From contig NZ_JAABOO010000001.1 in NCBI RefSeq assembly GCF_010671605.1, positions 372,001 to 436,000 of the forward strand: 64,000 bases of DNA, read 5' to 3'. Positions within the stretch are counted from its first letter, which is position 1. The number at the start of each line of letters is the position of its first letter. This stretch comes from Leptobacterium flavescens. GTDB taxonomy: Bacteria > Bacteroidota > Bacteroidia > Flavobacteriales > Flavobacteriaceae. Position numbers and translations under genes: made by a program. Shown here piece after piece: positions 45,033-53,955 of the stretch. Under the pieces are notes generated by a model. That model was not told where the DNA came from. It saw nothing but the letters and a program-made list of their open reading frames with translations, and made no database searches.

Positions 45033-45956
45033 CTATTTATCTCCTAAATATTTTTTAGCTTTCAAATAACTCCTGATAAACGGATATCCGTAAAATAACA
45101 GCATGTATTTACCTCTTCTGAACAGACTTATTTCAGATCTGTTTAATACATACTTTACAATTCCTATATCCTTTAGCTGAATCCCCATCTGAACAAAAAA
45201 GCGAACCAAATTATTTGTCAGAATGTCCTTCTTCCTGAAATTATCAATAATCAATTTTGCGGCTCTCTTTTTAGACTCCACCCTTATGGGATCATTATTC
45301 CAAAACTCTGCGGTGTTAGAATCGGGGTGTTTTCTGTTAAAGTATAGAATCTTATCCATGGAGACCCCTTTTTTACCATCCGATAAGATCCTGGAATAGC
45401 ACTCCCATTCTTCGGCATACATGAGTGTTTCATTAAAGCGATGACCTTCAAAACACTGTTTTTTCCAAAGGACGGTACAGGAAGCCATCGGATTTTGCCC
45501 GTTAACCACCCTTTCTGCATTTTCCACACCGAGGTCTGAAGTAGAAAAATCTGTTGAAAGGTCAAATTCCTGTACTGTACTCACCAGTTCAAAAGATTGT
45601 TTTTTATAAGTGCAATAATCATAATTTCCAGCCTGGATCTCACTTAAACACAGTTCCAGGTTAAGAGGGTGTACAATATCATCATCATCAAAAAAAATAA
45701 CATAATCTCCCCTGGCGCTATCAAGGCCGCAATTTCTGCTTCCCGGAAGTCCTTTCTTATAATTTTCTGTTCTCAGTAAATACCTGAATCGTTTATCAGT
45801 ATTTGTAAATTCATTCAGGAGTGCAGCTGTATTATCCGTACTCCCATCGTCTACAACTATACATTCCCAATCTTCATAACTCTGGGCTATTATGGACAAC
45901 AGACTCTCTTTTATGAGATGTTCCCTGTTATATGTAGCTAATATGATACTTACCAA
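45033..45956 (-). CDS. GT-A glycosyltransferase, family 2
   Basis: The 307-residue protein has VSIILATYNREHL at 2-14, CIVVDDGSTDNTA near 32 and the DxD motif FFDDDDIVH near 90, all standard for GT2. The acidic motif EEWECYSRI lies near 181. It starts with TTG: the frame upstream contains no ATG and closes with the neighbouring gene. The previous gene ends ten bases downstream of nothing but short spacer sequence. The donor is unknown. Confidence 0.88.
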   Translation of the reverse strand: MVSIILATYNREHLIKESLLSIIAQSYEDWECIVVDDGSTDNTAALLNEFTNTDKRFRYLLRTENYKKGLPGSRNCGLDSARGDYVIFFDDDDIVHPLNLELCLSEIQAGNYDYCTYKKQSFELVSTVQEFDLSTDFSTSDLGVENAERVVNGQNPMASCTVLWKKQCFEGHRFNETLMYAEEWECYSRILSDGKKGVSMDKILYFNRKHPDSNTAEFWNNDPIRVESKKRAAKLIIDNFRKKDILTNNLVRFFVQMGIQLKDIGIVKYVLNRSEISLFRRGKYMLLFYGYPFIRSYLKAKKYLGDK

Positions 45957-45966
45957 GGGTTGTTGT

Positions 45967-46794
45967 TTAAAAGATTCGCTTTAAAAACCTTAAAGGCCTC
46001 AGTATAGATGCTCCCAGCTTAAAATCGATAGTGCTCCTTAATCTCTGTTTTTCCCGTTCTTTCAGTTCCAATGCGCGGTTAAAGTATTCCAGGAGATCGG
46101 AATATCTTCCAACATACAGGTCTTTGTGTTTCTTAAAAATATAAGCTTTTATTTCCAGGTCCTGCTTTGCCGCTTTTTTATTTCTCGATCCGGGTTTATT
46201 GAAATAATCGTATAAATATTCTTCAATTATACGTACTTCCCATCCCTTTTTGGTGACCGATATCCAAAACTCCCAATCTTCATATCCTGCCAGCATGGAC
46301 TCATCAAACCTGCCTGCATCTTCCCAGCATTTTTTGCGCAGGAGAGAACTTACCATCGAACTGTTGGTAAACATGAAATCTTCTATTTTTCCTCCCTTCG
46401 GTTTTGCCTGCTTTATTACTTTTTCATTTTCTACAATATTATACCAGCAGGAAACAGCTCCAGCATCCGCATTATTTTCCAGGATCTGTATTGCTTTTCC
46501 CAGGAAGGAAGGAGCAAACTTATCATCAGCATCCAAAAGCAGGATATATTCGCCTTCCGCTTCGGCAATTCCCTTATTTCGTGCTGCAGACACTCCCTTA
46601 TTTTCCTGATGGATAATTTTAACCTTTTCGGTTTGAATTTTGTTGAGATGGCTTTTGGTAAGTTGATCGGAGCCATCGTCTACCACGATAAGCTCAAAAA
46701 TATCGACATCAGAACCCAATACAGATGCTACTGCTTTTTCAATATAAGCGCCATCATTATAGCATGGGATAATTGCAGATACTTTCGGCTTCAT
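45967..46794 (-). CDS. GT-A glycosyltransferase, family 2
   Basis: The 275-residue protein has VSAIIPCYNDGAYIE at 5-19, LIVVDDGSDQ near 35, LLLDADDKFAP near 89 as the metal-binding DxD site, and AGYEDWEFWI near 169 as the catalytic acid region. This is a compact GT2. It lies after the fkbM-type gene with a 16-base gap. Specificity is unknown. Confidence 0.9.
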   Translation of the reverse strand: MKPKVSAIIPCYNDGAYIEKAVASVLGSDVDIFELIVVDDGSDQLTKSHLNKIQTEKVKIIHQENKGVSAARNKGIAEAEGEYILLLDADDKFAPSFLGKAIQILENNADAGAVSCWYNIVENEKVIKQAKPKGGKIEDFMFTNSSMVSSLLRKKCWEDAGRFDESMLAGYEDWEFWISVTKKGWEVRIIEEYLYDYFNKPGSRNKKAAKQDLEIKAYIFKKHKDLYVGRYSDLLEYFNRALELKEREKQRLRSTIDFKLGASILRPLRFLKRIF

Positions 46795-46810
46795 ATTCCT
46801 GTTTTTACGA

Positions 46811-47704
46811 TTACCGTTCTCTTTTTATTGCATAGATCATTCCTGCATTCAATGCAAGTTTTCTGGAAAAAAATTCAAAATTATTAGCCAGTAACACTTT
46901 TTCTATCTCTTCTGGTCCCCGATCATGCCATTCGATCATAAAATAGTCAATCTGATTTATGGCTCCACTTTCATTTAAGTGATCAAAAATTTCATATTCC
47001 GCACCTTCACAATCCATTTTAACAGCAATCCGGTTTTCACTATTCTCCTGCCTGATCTTTTTTATTTCTTCATCGAAAGGTTTAATCAGTACTTCCCTTT
47101 CCACTGTATTTTCTACAGCAGCATAACTACCACTCATTTTTCCTCTTATTCCGGTATTTCCTTTAATTTCCTTATTAAAGCTAAAAACTTCTTTTCTGGT
47201 GTCTTTTCCAATTCCAAAGTTGTTAAAGCTAACTACTTTAGAGATCTCCTTATTCAGGGAAAAATTAAGTTCTGCCTGCTCAAAGGTATCCTTTACCGGT
47301 TCGTAAGCATAAATACGCTTTACATTTTCCTGTAGCGAAAAGAACAGGGAAGAGATTCCAATATTTGCGCCTATATCTATTAAAACCAACTCTTCTGGGG
47401 AGCTAAATTGATAGTCCTGCTCTGTAAAAACTTCATTGAGAATAAAAAATTCTTCAACATTCTCCACAAAAACATTAACCCCCGAAAGTCCGATAATACA
47501 CCCGTTCTTGTGATCTTCGATCCTCAGCTCCGGAAAATATTTCTTTAGTTTTTTAATATGACCCTGAGCTCTAACCAATAAAGCCTTGTTATTATGATTT
47601 CTATATTCCGGAAGATCACGGTCAAAAATATGCTCGGGATTTGTTTTTCTTTTAATAACATATCCCAGGCCTCCCATAATCTTATTCACCGTTTTCTTCA
47701 TCAT
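46811..47704 (-). CDS. FkbM family methyltransferase
   Basis: The 297-residue protein has the FkbM pattern: SAM-binding VLIDIGANIGISSLFF near 108-123, an acidic IYAYEPVKDTF near 133 and the later KMDCEGAEYEIF near 226. FkbM enzymes methylate hydroxyl groups, often on polyketides or glycans. Its position directly after the Wzt-type ATPase gene recalls chain-terminating O-methylation of polysaccharides exported by ABC systems. The two adjacent ATG codons at the start are both usable. Confidence 0.9.
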   Translation of the reverse strand: MMKKTVNKIMGGLGYVIKRKTNPEHIFDRDLPEYRNHNNKALLVRAQGHIKKLKKYFPELRIEDHKNGCIIGLSGVNVFVENVEEFFILNEVFTEQDYQFSSPEELVLIDIGANIGISSLFFSLQENVKRIYAYEPVKDTFEQAELNFSLNKEISKVVSFNNFGIGKDTRKEVFSFNKEIKGNTGIRGKMSGSYAAVENTVEREVLIKPFDEEIKKIRQENSENRIAVKMDCEGAEYEIFDHLNESGAINQIDYFMIEWHDRGPEEIEKVLLANNFEFFSRKLALNAGMIYAIKRER

Positions 47705-47707
47705 TCC

Positions 47708-48973
47708 TTACATAAATTTTATTTCAAAATCCACTAATACTTTGCTCTGAGCAACGGGAACCTTCTTTCCTGATGAAAAATAATCCCCTTCTTCCACATC
47801 GAATGAAAAAGCATTTTCAATTAAATCGGATTGTGCATTATCTACTCCCATATAAAGGGTAGCCGAATAAATTCCCTGATTTAACGGGTTCTTCGGATAT
47901 GTTATCCTTATACGATTAGTATCCTCAATAGTACCTGCAGATTTTAGATCAGAACTCACCCAGGACAGCCGTTGTCCGAAATCGTCATCTATTCTCATAT
48001 CAAAACGAAGTCTGTGACTTGGAATACGCTGAGGGTTATCTATTGTCAGTTCAATGGTAAACGGGCTTCCTGTAGCAGGTTTGACTTTTTCGTCTGCACC
48101 ATAAACTTTAACTTCCCGGAACTTTACAATACCATTTCCCTTACGCTCTTCAATGTCGCTAAGTTTAATATTTGTATTTCCCTGAAGGTATTTTGAAATC
48201 GTTTCATTAATGTTCCCCTGAAAAACAGCCCTACCGTTTTCTAGCAACATTCCCCTGTTACAAAGATTCTGAACAGCTGCCATATTATGGCTTACAAACA
48301 AAACGGTTCTTCCCTGTCCTCTGGAAATGTCCTGCATTTTACCAATGGCTTTTTTCTGAAATTCGGCATCGCCTACAGCTAAAACCTCATCAACAACCAG
48401 GATCTCCGGTTCCAAATGTGCCGCTACTGCAAAAGCCAGGCGAACTTTCATTCCTGAAGAATAACGTTTTACAGGAGTGTCTATATAACGCTCACAACCG
48501 CTAAAAGAAATGATCTCGTCGAGTTTGGATTTTATTTCCGGTTTGGTCATCCCCAGGATAGCTCCGTTAAGAAAAATATTTTCTCTTCCCGTAAGCTCCG
48601 GATGAAAGCCTGTACCTACTTCCAGCAGGGAAGCTATACGACCTCTGGATTTTATTTTCCCAGTTGTCGGCCCTGTAACTTTAGATAATATTTTGAGCAA
48701 TGTAGACTTCCCTGCTCCATTTTTTCCTATGATCCCAAGCACTTCTCCTTTTCTTACCTCGAAATTAATATCCTGAAGTGCCCAAACGTAGTTACTACTG
48801 CCTTTACTGCTTCTATCGTTTGCTTCTCCTATTTTAAGATAGGGATCTTCTTTTCCCCTTACCCTGGACCACCATCTGTTCAGGTCATGAGATACCGTTC
48901 CTGTACCTACTAACCCAAGGCGATATTGCTTTGAAATATTTTCAGCTTTGAGAATAATATCTTCCTCCATCAT
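47708..48973 (-). CDS. wzt: Polysaccharide ABC exporter ATPase with C-terminal Wzt domain
   Basis: The 421-residue protein has a nucleotide-binding domain with Walker A GIIGKNGAGKST near 82-93, signature YSSGMKVRLAF near 171 and Walker B ILVVDEVLAVGD near 193. Residues about 260-421 form an extra beta-rich domain with VKVYGADEK and LRFDMRIDDDFGQRLSWVSSDL, as in Wzt proteins that bind the glycan end before export. It overlaps the permease gene by one to four bases, depending on which ATG is used. Confidence 0.93.
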   Translation of the reverse strand: MMEEDIILKAENISKQYRLGLVGTGTVSHDLNRWWSRVRGKEDPYLKIGEANDRSSKGSSNYVWALQDINFEVRKGEVLGIIGKNGAGKSTLLKILSKVTGPTTGKIKSRGRIASLLEVGTGFHPELTGRENIFLNGAILGMTKPEIKSKLDEIISFSGCERYIDTPVKRYSSGMKVRLAFAVAAHLEPEILVVDEVLAVGDAEFQKKAIGKMQDISRGQGRTVLFVSHNMAAVQNLCNRGMLLENGRAVFQGNINETISKYLQGNTNIKLSDIEERKGNGIVKFREVKVYGADEKVKPATGSPFTIELTIDNPQRIPSHRLRFDMRIDDDFGQRLSWVSSDLKSAGTIEDTNRIRITYPKNPLNQGIYSATLYMGVDNAQSDLIENAFSFDVEEGDYFSSGKKVPVAQSKVLVDFEIKFM

Positions 48974-49833
48974 ATGGTATCAATAAAACTTTTTTCCGTT
49001 CTGTTAAAAATAACCAATCCAATCAAAAATACCACTACAGAAACTATAAGGGTCATGGATATACTGAATGCCGATATAGTACCTTCTCCAAGGGTCATAT
49101 ACCTGAACGCCTCAATTACCGTTGTCATTGGGTTATATTCAACAACCCATGCATATTTCGCCGCTTTCTCCTTTACTACTTCAAGAGGGTAACCTACTGC
49201 CGAAATATACATCAGCAATTGTACACCGAAAGAAACCAAAAAAGTTAAATCTCGGTATTTAGTGGTCATTGAAGAAGTGATCATTCCAAAGCCCAAACCA
49301 AGCATAGCCATGATGAGGATCAATACGGGAAAGAACAACAGGCTTTTATCGGGCATAATTTCATAGCCTCCGTAAAAAATAAAATAAAGATAGAAGAACA
49401 CAAAAATTCCTATCTGTATCCCAAACTTCAAAAGGTTCGATATAATTACCGACAGCGGCATGATGACACGTGGAAAGTATACTTTACTAAAGATATTTTC
49501 ATTCTTTTTAAAGGTATCGGAAGTATTGATAAAACAGTCCCTGAAATAATTCCAGGCTGTTATCCCTGCCAGGTTGAATAAATAAGGCGGAACTCTTCCG
49601 GTATCTATTCCTGCTATAGTATTAAAAACAAGGGTGAAAATTACTGAGGTAAACAAGGGTTGGATAAGGTACCATAAGGGCCCCAGGACCGTCTGTTTAT
49701 ACAGTGTAACTACATCGCGTTTTACAAATAGGATCAATAGATCCCGATACCTCCATATCTCCTTAAAATTCAGAGCAATCAAACGCTTTGCAGGAGAAAT
49801 CTCAAATAACCATGTCTCTTTAGTTTGTTTCAC
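48970..49833 (-). CDS. wzm: Polysaccharide ABC exporter permease, Wzm type
   Basis: The 287-residue protein has an amphipathic N-terminus (LFEISPAKR) and six membrane helices of the ABC-2 type, with VKRDVVTLYKQTVLGPLWYLIQPL near 37-60, typical of Wzm/KpsM/TagG. With the adjacent ATPase it moves a lipid-linked polysaccharide across the inner membrane. The start codon is GTG. It is followed by wzt with an overlap and preceded by a 68-base gap to the legB-like gene. Confidence 0.92.
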   Translation of the reverse strand: MKQTKETWLFEISPAKRLIALNFKEIWRYRDLLILFVKRDVVTLYKQTVLGPLWYLIQPLFTSVIFTLVFNTIAGIDTGRVPPYLFNLAGITAWNYFRDCFINTSDTFKKNENIFSKVYFPRVIMPLSVIISNLLKFGIQIGIFVFFYLYFIFYGGYEIMPDKSLLFFPVLILIMAMLGLGFGMITSSMTTKYRDLTFLVSFGVQLLMYISAVGYPLEVVKEKAAKYAWVVEYNPMTTVIEAFRYMTLGEGTISAFSISMTLIVSVVVFLIGLVIFNRTEKSFIDTI

Positions 49834-49901
49834 TTTAATAGCTTTGGGGGCGTTATTCTTATACTTTAATGATTTTTTGTTTTTTTATTGTCTAAGGCGA
49901 T

Positions 49902-50888
49902 TCAAATGGTATATAAACCTGGGTTATATCGTTTTAAGTTTTCCGGTTGAGAAAACCACTCTATAGTTTTATCGAGTCCCTCTTCAAAGCTTATAGCCGG
50001 TTTCCAACCTGTTTTTTCCTTTAGTTTCGTCGCATCTCCCACCAGTCTGAATACTTCACTTGAGTCCGGTCGTACTCTCTTTTCATCCTCCATTACCTGT
50101 GCATCAGGGTTGATCTTTTTTATCAATGTGTCGGCCAGTTGCCAGATAGATATCTCTCTTCCGCTACTTAAATTAAAAACCTCACCCTTTACTGAATTAT
50201 CACCGATCATAGAAACAAAGCCCCTTACCGTATCCTTTACATACAGGAAATCTCTTGTCGGGGATAGGTTTCCAAGAAATATTTCCTTCTTCCCGTTAAG
50301 TAATTGGGTTATAATGGTTGGAATAATTGCTCTTGTGGATTGCCGGGGGCCAAAAGTATTAAAAGGCCTGGCAATAGAAACATTCAACCCGTAACTTTTA
50401 TAAAATGATAACGCCATAGCATCTGCCCCCACTTTGGAAGCTGCATAGGGCGATTGAGGTTGTAAAGGATGTTCTTCTGTTATCGGGATAGACCTGGCGG
50501 TCCCGTAAACTTCGGAGGTTGAAGTTATTATCAGGTTCTCCACTTCTTCTTCCCGCGCTAGCTGAAGAATATTAAGTGTTCCGTTTATATTGGTCTTTAA
50601 AAAAGATTCCGGTGCCACATAGCTGTAAGGTATACTTATCAAAGCCGCCAGATGAATGACACGGTCACAGTCTTTCAGGGCTTTGCGAAGGTGGTGAACA
50701 TCTTCTATATTTCCCATAAAAACATTGACATTCTTCTTAATATTATCCGGTAAATGATCCAGCCATCCGTTAGAATTAAAGGAATTGTACAGGCAAAAGG
50801 CATTCACCTCATATCCGTTGTTTACAAGTTCTTCCACTAGATGTGAACCTATAAAACCTTCCGCACCCGTAACTAATACTTTTTTCAT
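49902..50888 (-). CDS. LegB-like NAD-dependent 4,6-dehydratase
   Basis: The 328-residue extended SDR enzyme has VTGAEGFIGSH at 6-16, LYNSFNSNGWLDHLP near 38-52, the catalytic TSTSEVYG and YAASK segments, and RPFNTFGPRQS near 180. The LYNSFNS-GWLDHLP stretch is one I associate with LegB, the dehydratase that makes the 4-keto-6-deoxy-N-acetylglucosamine nucleotide in legionaminic acid synthesis. No LegC aminotransferase was seen in the window. It may instead feed another 6-deoxy amino sugar, perhaps the substrate of the adjacent small transferase. Confidence 0.85.
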   Translation of the reverse strand: MKKVLVTGAEGFIGSHLVEELVNNGYEVNAFCLYNSFNSNGWLDHLPDNIKKNVNVFMGNIEDVHHLRKALKDCDRVIHLAALISIPYSYVAPESFLKTNINGTLNILQLAREEEVENLIITSTSEVYGTARSIPITEEHPLQPQSPYAASKVGADAMALSFYKSYGLNVSIARPFNTFGPRQSTRAIIPTIITQLLNGKKEIFLGNLSPTRDFLYVKDTVRGFVSMIGDNSVKGEVFNLSSGREISIWQLADTLIKKINPDAQVMEDEKRVRPDSSEVFRLVGDATKLKEKTGWKPAISFEEGLDKTIEWFSQPENLKRYNPGLYTI

Positions 50889-50890
50889 TT

Positions 50891-51490
50891 TTACCAGCTA
50901 GTCCTTTTAAAAGTAGTCAATAAATAATAAATATCCCTTCCAAAAGACCAGTTCCTTATATATTCTTTGTTAATTTTTACTTTATCCGGCCATATGACCT
51001 CCCTGTTATACCTTTCCGGATCTTCTTCATTTATCAGCAGAACTTCCTCATTTCTGTATTTTATGGTAGCGGGGCCTGTTAAACCCGGGCGAATACTTAA
51101 GATAATCCTGTCTTCTCCCACCAATTCATCTGCATAACCCGGAACATCCGGCCTCGGGCCTACAAAACTCATATCGCCTGTTAAAATATTGATCAGTTGC
51201 GGCAATTCGTTCAGCTTCGTTTTCTGTAAAAATTTGCCTGTTTTGGATGTCCCGGAAAAGCTTTCTCCGATTTTCGGTATTTTATCTCCTTTAATCGTCC
51301 TGATCTTTAACACATTAAAAGCCTCCCCTTTATACCCTATTCTTTTTTGTTTATACAAACCGAATTCTCCGGTATCAACAACAGCAATCAGCACTAAAAG
51401 AATTATGGGGAGTATAAGCAACATCAACAAAAAAACACTTAAAAGCACATCAAATCCTCTTTTTGCTATTTTTTGCCTTGCGGAGATCAA
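50891..51490 (-). CDS. Small monotopic phosphoglycosyl transferase, PglC/WcaJ-domain type
   Basis: The 199-residue protein has one N-terminal re-entrant or membrane helix (about 13-34) and the bacterial sugar transferase core with LYKQKRIGYKGEAF, LKIRT, NELPQLINILTGDMSFVGPRP near 95-115. It lacks the four-helix N-terminus of WbaP. Such PglC-like enzymes start a glycan on undecaprenyl phosphate. The start is TTG in a TTGA junction with the wzc stop; no ATG lies near the conserved start. Confidence 0.9.
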   Translation of the reverse strand: MISARQKIAKRGFDVLLSVFLLMLLILPIILLVLIAVVDTGEFGLYKQKRIGYKGEAFNVLKIRTIKGDKIPKIGESFSGTSKTGKFLQKTKLNELPQLINILTGDMSFVGPRPDVPGYADELVGEDRIILSIRPGLTGPATIKYRNEEVLLINEEDPERYNREVIWPDKVKINKEYIRNWSFGRDIYYLLTTFKRTSW

Positions 51491-53952
51491 TATTTACGTT
51501 TTTTCCTGAAAATTGTACTTAGCCTTTTGAATAAAGACCTGGGTTTGTCATCCTCATGGTAGCCATTGCTATACCCGCCATAGCCATAACCATAACCATA
51601 GCCGTAGCTATTTCCATATGCGTATTGTGACTTATGCCTGTAATCATTAAGAACAAAACTCAGGTTTTTGATCTCTCCTTTTTTGTATTTATCGTTTATA
51701 AAATTGAGCATTCCTTTTTTGGTCTTTCCCTGTCTTATAATATAAAGGGAGGCATCCGCATATTCTACCAATTCAACTGCGTCTGCCACCAAACCAAGTG
51801 GAGGAGTATCTAAAATTATATAATCGTATTTCTTTTTTAGCTCTGCGATAAATTCCTTCATCCTTTCACTGATGATCAGTTCAGAAGGGTTCGGTGGGAT
51901 AGGTCCTGATGTAATAATATCAAGATATTCAAATCTGGTTTTCTGAATAATATCGTCCAGTTTGTTTTGTCCGATCAGGTAATTAACCGTCCCGAAATCA
52001 TTGGTAATATCAAAATCTTCAAAGATCTTGGGCTTTCTAAGATCCAGTCCGACCAAAACGGTCTTCTTAGAACTCAATGCAAAAACAGAAGCTATATTAA
52101 TAGAACAGAATGTCTTTCCTTCCCCGCTTATGGAAGAAGTAACCATTACTGTCTTACTTCCTTTTATAGACTGGCTTCGGTAAATAAACTGCAAGCTACT
52201 TCTCAGAGCCCGAAAAGCTTCGGATACAGCAGATCTTGGTTTTTCATAAACAGCCAGATTATTAAGTCCTCTGTTTCTACCTACCACACCCAGAAGAGGG
52301 ATAGAAGAAAGCTGTTCTATATCTTTTGGAGCATTTACATTATGATCCAGGAAAGAGATTATTAAAATAACAGACAAGGGAATCAGAAGTCCTGCAAACA
52401 GCGCCATCAGATAATTTTGCTTTGTATTCGGGAAAATAGGCGATTGTCCAAGGTCCTTTGCAGGGTCTATCACTCTTATATCCGATACATTTGCAGCTTG
52501 TACTATTCCCGCTTCGCTTCTTTTTTCCAGCAGAGTACTATAAGCCGCTTCACTTAATTTATAACTCCGTTCAATATTAAACAACTGTTGTTCCTCAGCC
52601 GGGAGTTTTGCAAATTCATAGTTAAGGCGTTGGATTCTGCCATTAAGATTATCCAACTCTACGCTATTCTTTGCACGGGCACTGTTAATACTCTCAAAAA
52701 GGACATTCTTAATTGCATCGATCTGTTTATCTATCTGCTCATAAAAAAGCGGATTCTTTACCTTGGTCTTCAGGTTTGAACGCTGAATAGATAAATTAAC
52801 GATCTCAGTGATATTCTTAACAAGGCTTGGATCATCCAGGCCGGAAGCAGCGGGTGCAGGAAGATCAGAGTACTCCGTACTGTTCTTTAAATAATTATCC
52901 AGCTGATTCAGATAAGCCTGCTTTATTTCTACCGCGCTTTTGGCTGCATCTAATTCGGACATTCTATCAAACAGAGAGGCTCCCTGCGTTGAAAGGTCGA
53001 ATATCTGATTCTCCTGACGAAAATCTTTTAAACGATCTTCATCAACCTTAAGTGAATCTGAAACTCCTTTGATCCTTTCGTCAATAAACTTGATGGTATT
53101 CGTAGCAAAAAGATTCTTTTGTTCCAGTTGTTTTATACTGAGCAAATCGACGGTGGCATTTAAATAATCAGCTAAAATAGCTCTGTTTGTTCCAACAATA
53201 TTCAAAGCAAGCATTGAAGCTCCCTTGGTTCTTAGGGTAACCGATACCCTCTGAAACTTAACCAGTTCTTCATCAATACTGGTAAACTTTATATAAAATA
53301 CATCTCCGGGATTTGGCTCCATATCTTCTCGCGGGCCTATTTTAAAATTTATAAAAGAGCTTTCAATAAGCTCATTCATTTTAAAACTCTCCTTATAAGA
53401 AGTATTTATTCTCGATCGCTCTATCTCATTTTTGGTATAATTGATCAGCCGTACATCTTCGTTCTCAAGTTCATATGACAATTCAAATTCGTTGTTCTCC
53501 TTGAATTCTATTCGGATGGGTACATTAATCAGCTGAGGAAGTGCTTCATTCAGATCTACAACAAAAGGTGCATTAGTATGCAGATCTTCCAGTCTGAACG
53601 CCCCTTCTTCCATATAATGAATATACAATTGCAGTAACTTAACTACATCTTCATTATGTGTTCTGGATGACAAGATGGTACGAATGGTCTCTACTTTATC
53701 ACTGGCTCCACCCCAATTAAAAGTGAGATTCAGTGTGCTCGTAAAAAAAGGATTTTGTTCTTCTTTTACGGTAATAAGTGTATCCAGCCTGTATTGTTTT
53801 TCCGCTCTTAGGTTTATATAATACGCGATTACAAGGGCTGTTGCCACAAAAAATAAGATAATGTACCAATATCTAAGTGCGCGGAATAAAAAGTTTTTGA
53901 TATTAAAAGAACCTTGCTGTATATCCTTTATGTCCAGTTCGTTTTCCAGCAT
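51487..53952 (-). CDS. wzc: Polysaccharide co-polymerase with tyrosine autokinase domain
   Basis: The 821-residue protein combines a Wzz-type region between two membrane helices (about 28-47 and 505-525), a long periplasmic coiled-coil stretch (about 280-470), and a cytoplasmic BY-kinase domain (about 560-760) with SGEGKTFCSIN as Walker A, VGLDLRKP as Walker A' and ILDTPPLG as Walker B. The C-terminus near 779-803 is an unusual Tyr-Gly repeat, the expected phosphorylation site, and its DNA is a six-base tandem repeat. It controls glycan length and export with the Wza-like protein. Confidence 0.95.
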   Translation of the reverse strand: MLENELDIKDIQQGSFNIKNFLFRALRYWYIILFFVATALVIAYYINLRAEKQYRLDTLITVKEEQNPFFTSTLNLTFNWGGASDKVETIRTILSSRTHNEDVVKLLQLYIHYMEEGAFRLEDLHTNAPFVVDLNEALPQLINVPIRIEFKENNEFELSYELENEDVRLINYTKNEIERSRINTSYKESFKMNELIESSFINFKIGPREDMEPNPGDVFYIKFTSIDEELVKFQRVSVTLRTKGASMLALNIVGTNRAILADYLNATVDLLSIKQLEQKNLFATNTIKFIDERIKGVSDSLKVDEDRLKDFRQENQIFDLSTQGASLFDRMSELDAAKSAVEIKQAYLNQLDNYLKNSTEYSDLPAPAASGLDDPSLVKNITEIVNLSIQRSNLKTKVKNPLFYEQIDKQIDAIKNVLFESINSARAKNSVELDNLNGRIQRLNYEFAKLPAEEQQLFNIERSYKLSEAAYSTLLEKRSEAGIVQAANVSDIRVIDPAKDLGQSPIFPNTKQNYLMALFAGLLIPLSVILIISFLDHNVNAPKDIEQLSSIPLLGVVGRNRGLNNLAVYEKPRSAVSEAFRALRSSLQFIYRSQSIKGSKTVMVTSSISGEGKTFCSINIASVFALSSKKTVLVGLDLRKPKIFEDFDITNDFGTVNYLIGQNKLDDIIQKTRFEYLDIITSGPIPPNPSELIISERMKEFIAELKKKYDYIILDTPPLGLVADAVELVEYADASLYIIRQGKTKKGMLNFINDKYKKGEIKNLSFVLNDYRHKSQYAYGNSYGYGYGYGYGGYSNGYHEDDKPRSLFKRLSTIFRKKRKY
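51575..51615 (-). repeat. Six-base repeat encoding the Tyr-Gly tail of wzc
   Basis: About 40 bases near the 3' end of wzc consist of degenerate six-base units encoding Tyr-Gly dipeptides. Changes in copy number would stay in frame and alter only the number of tyrosines available for autophosphorylation. Confidence 0.7.
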
Positions 53953-53955
53953 CTG

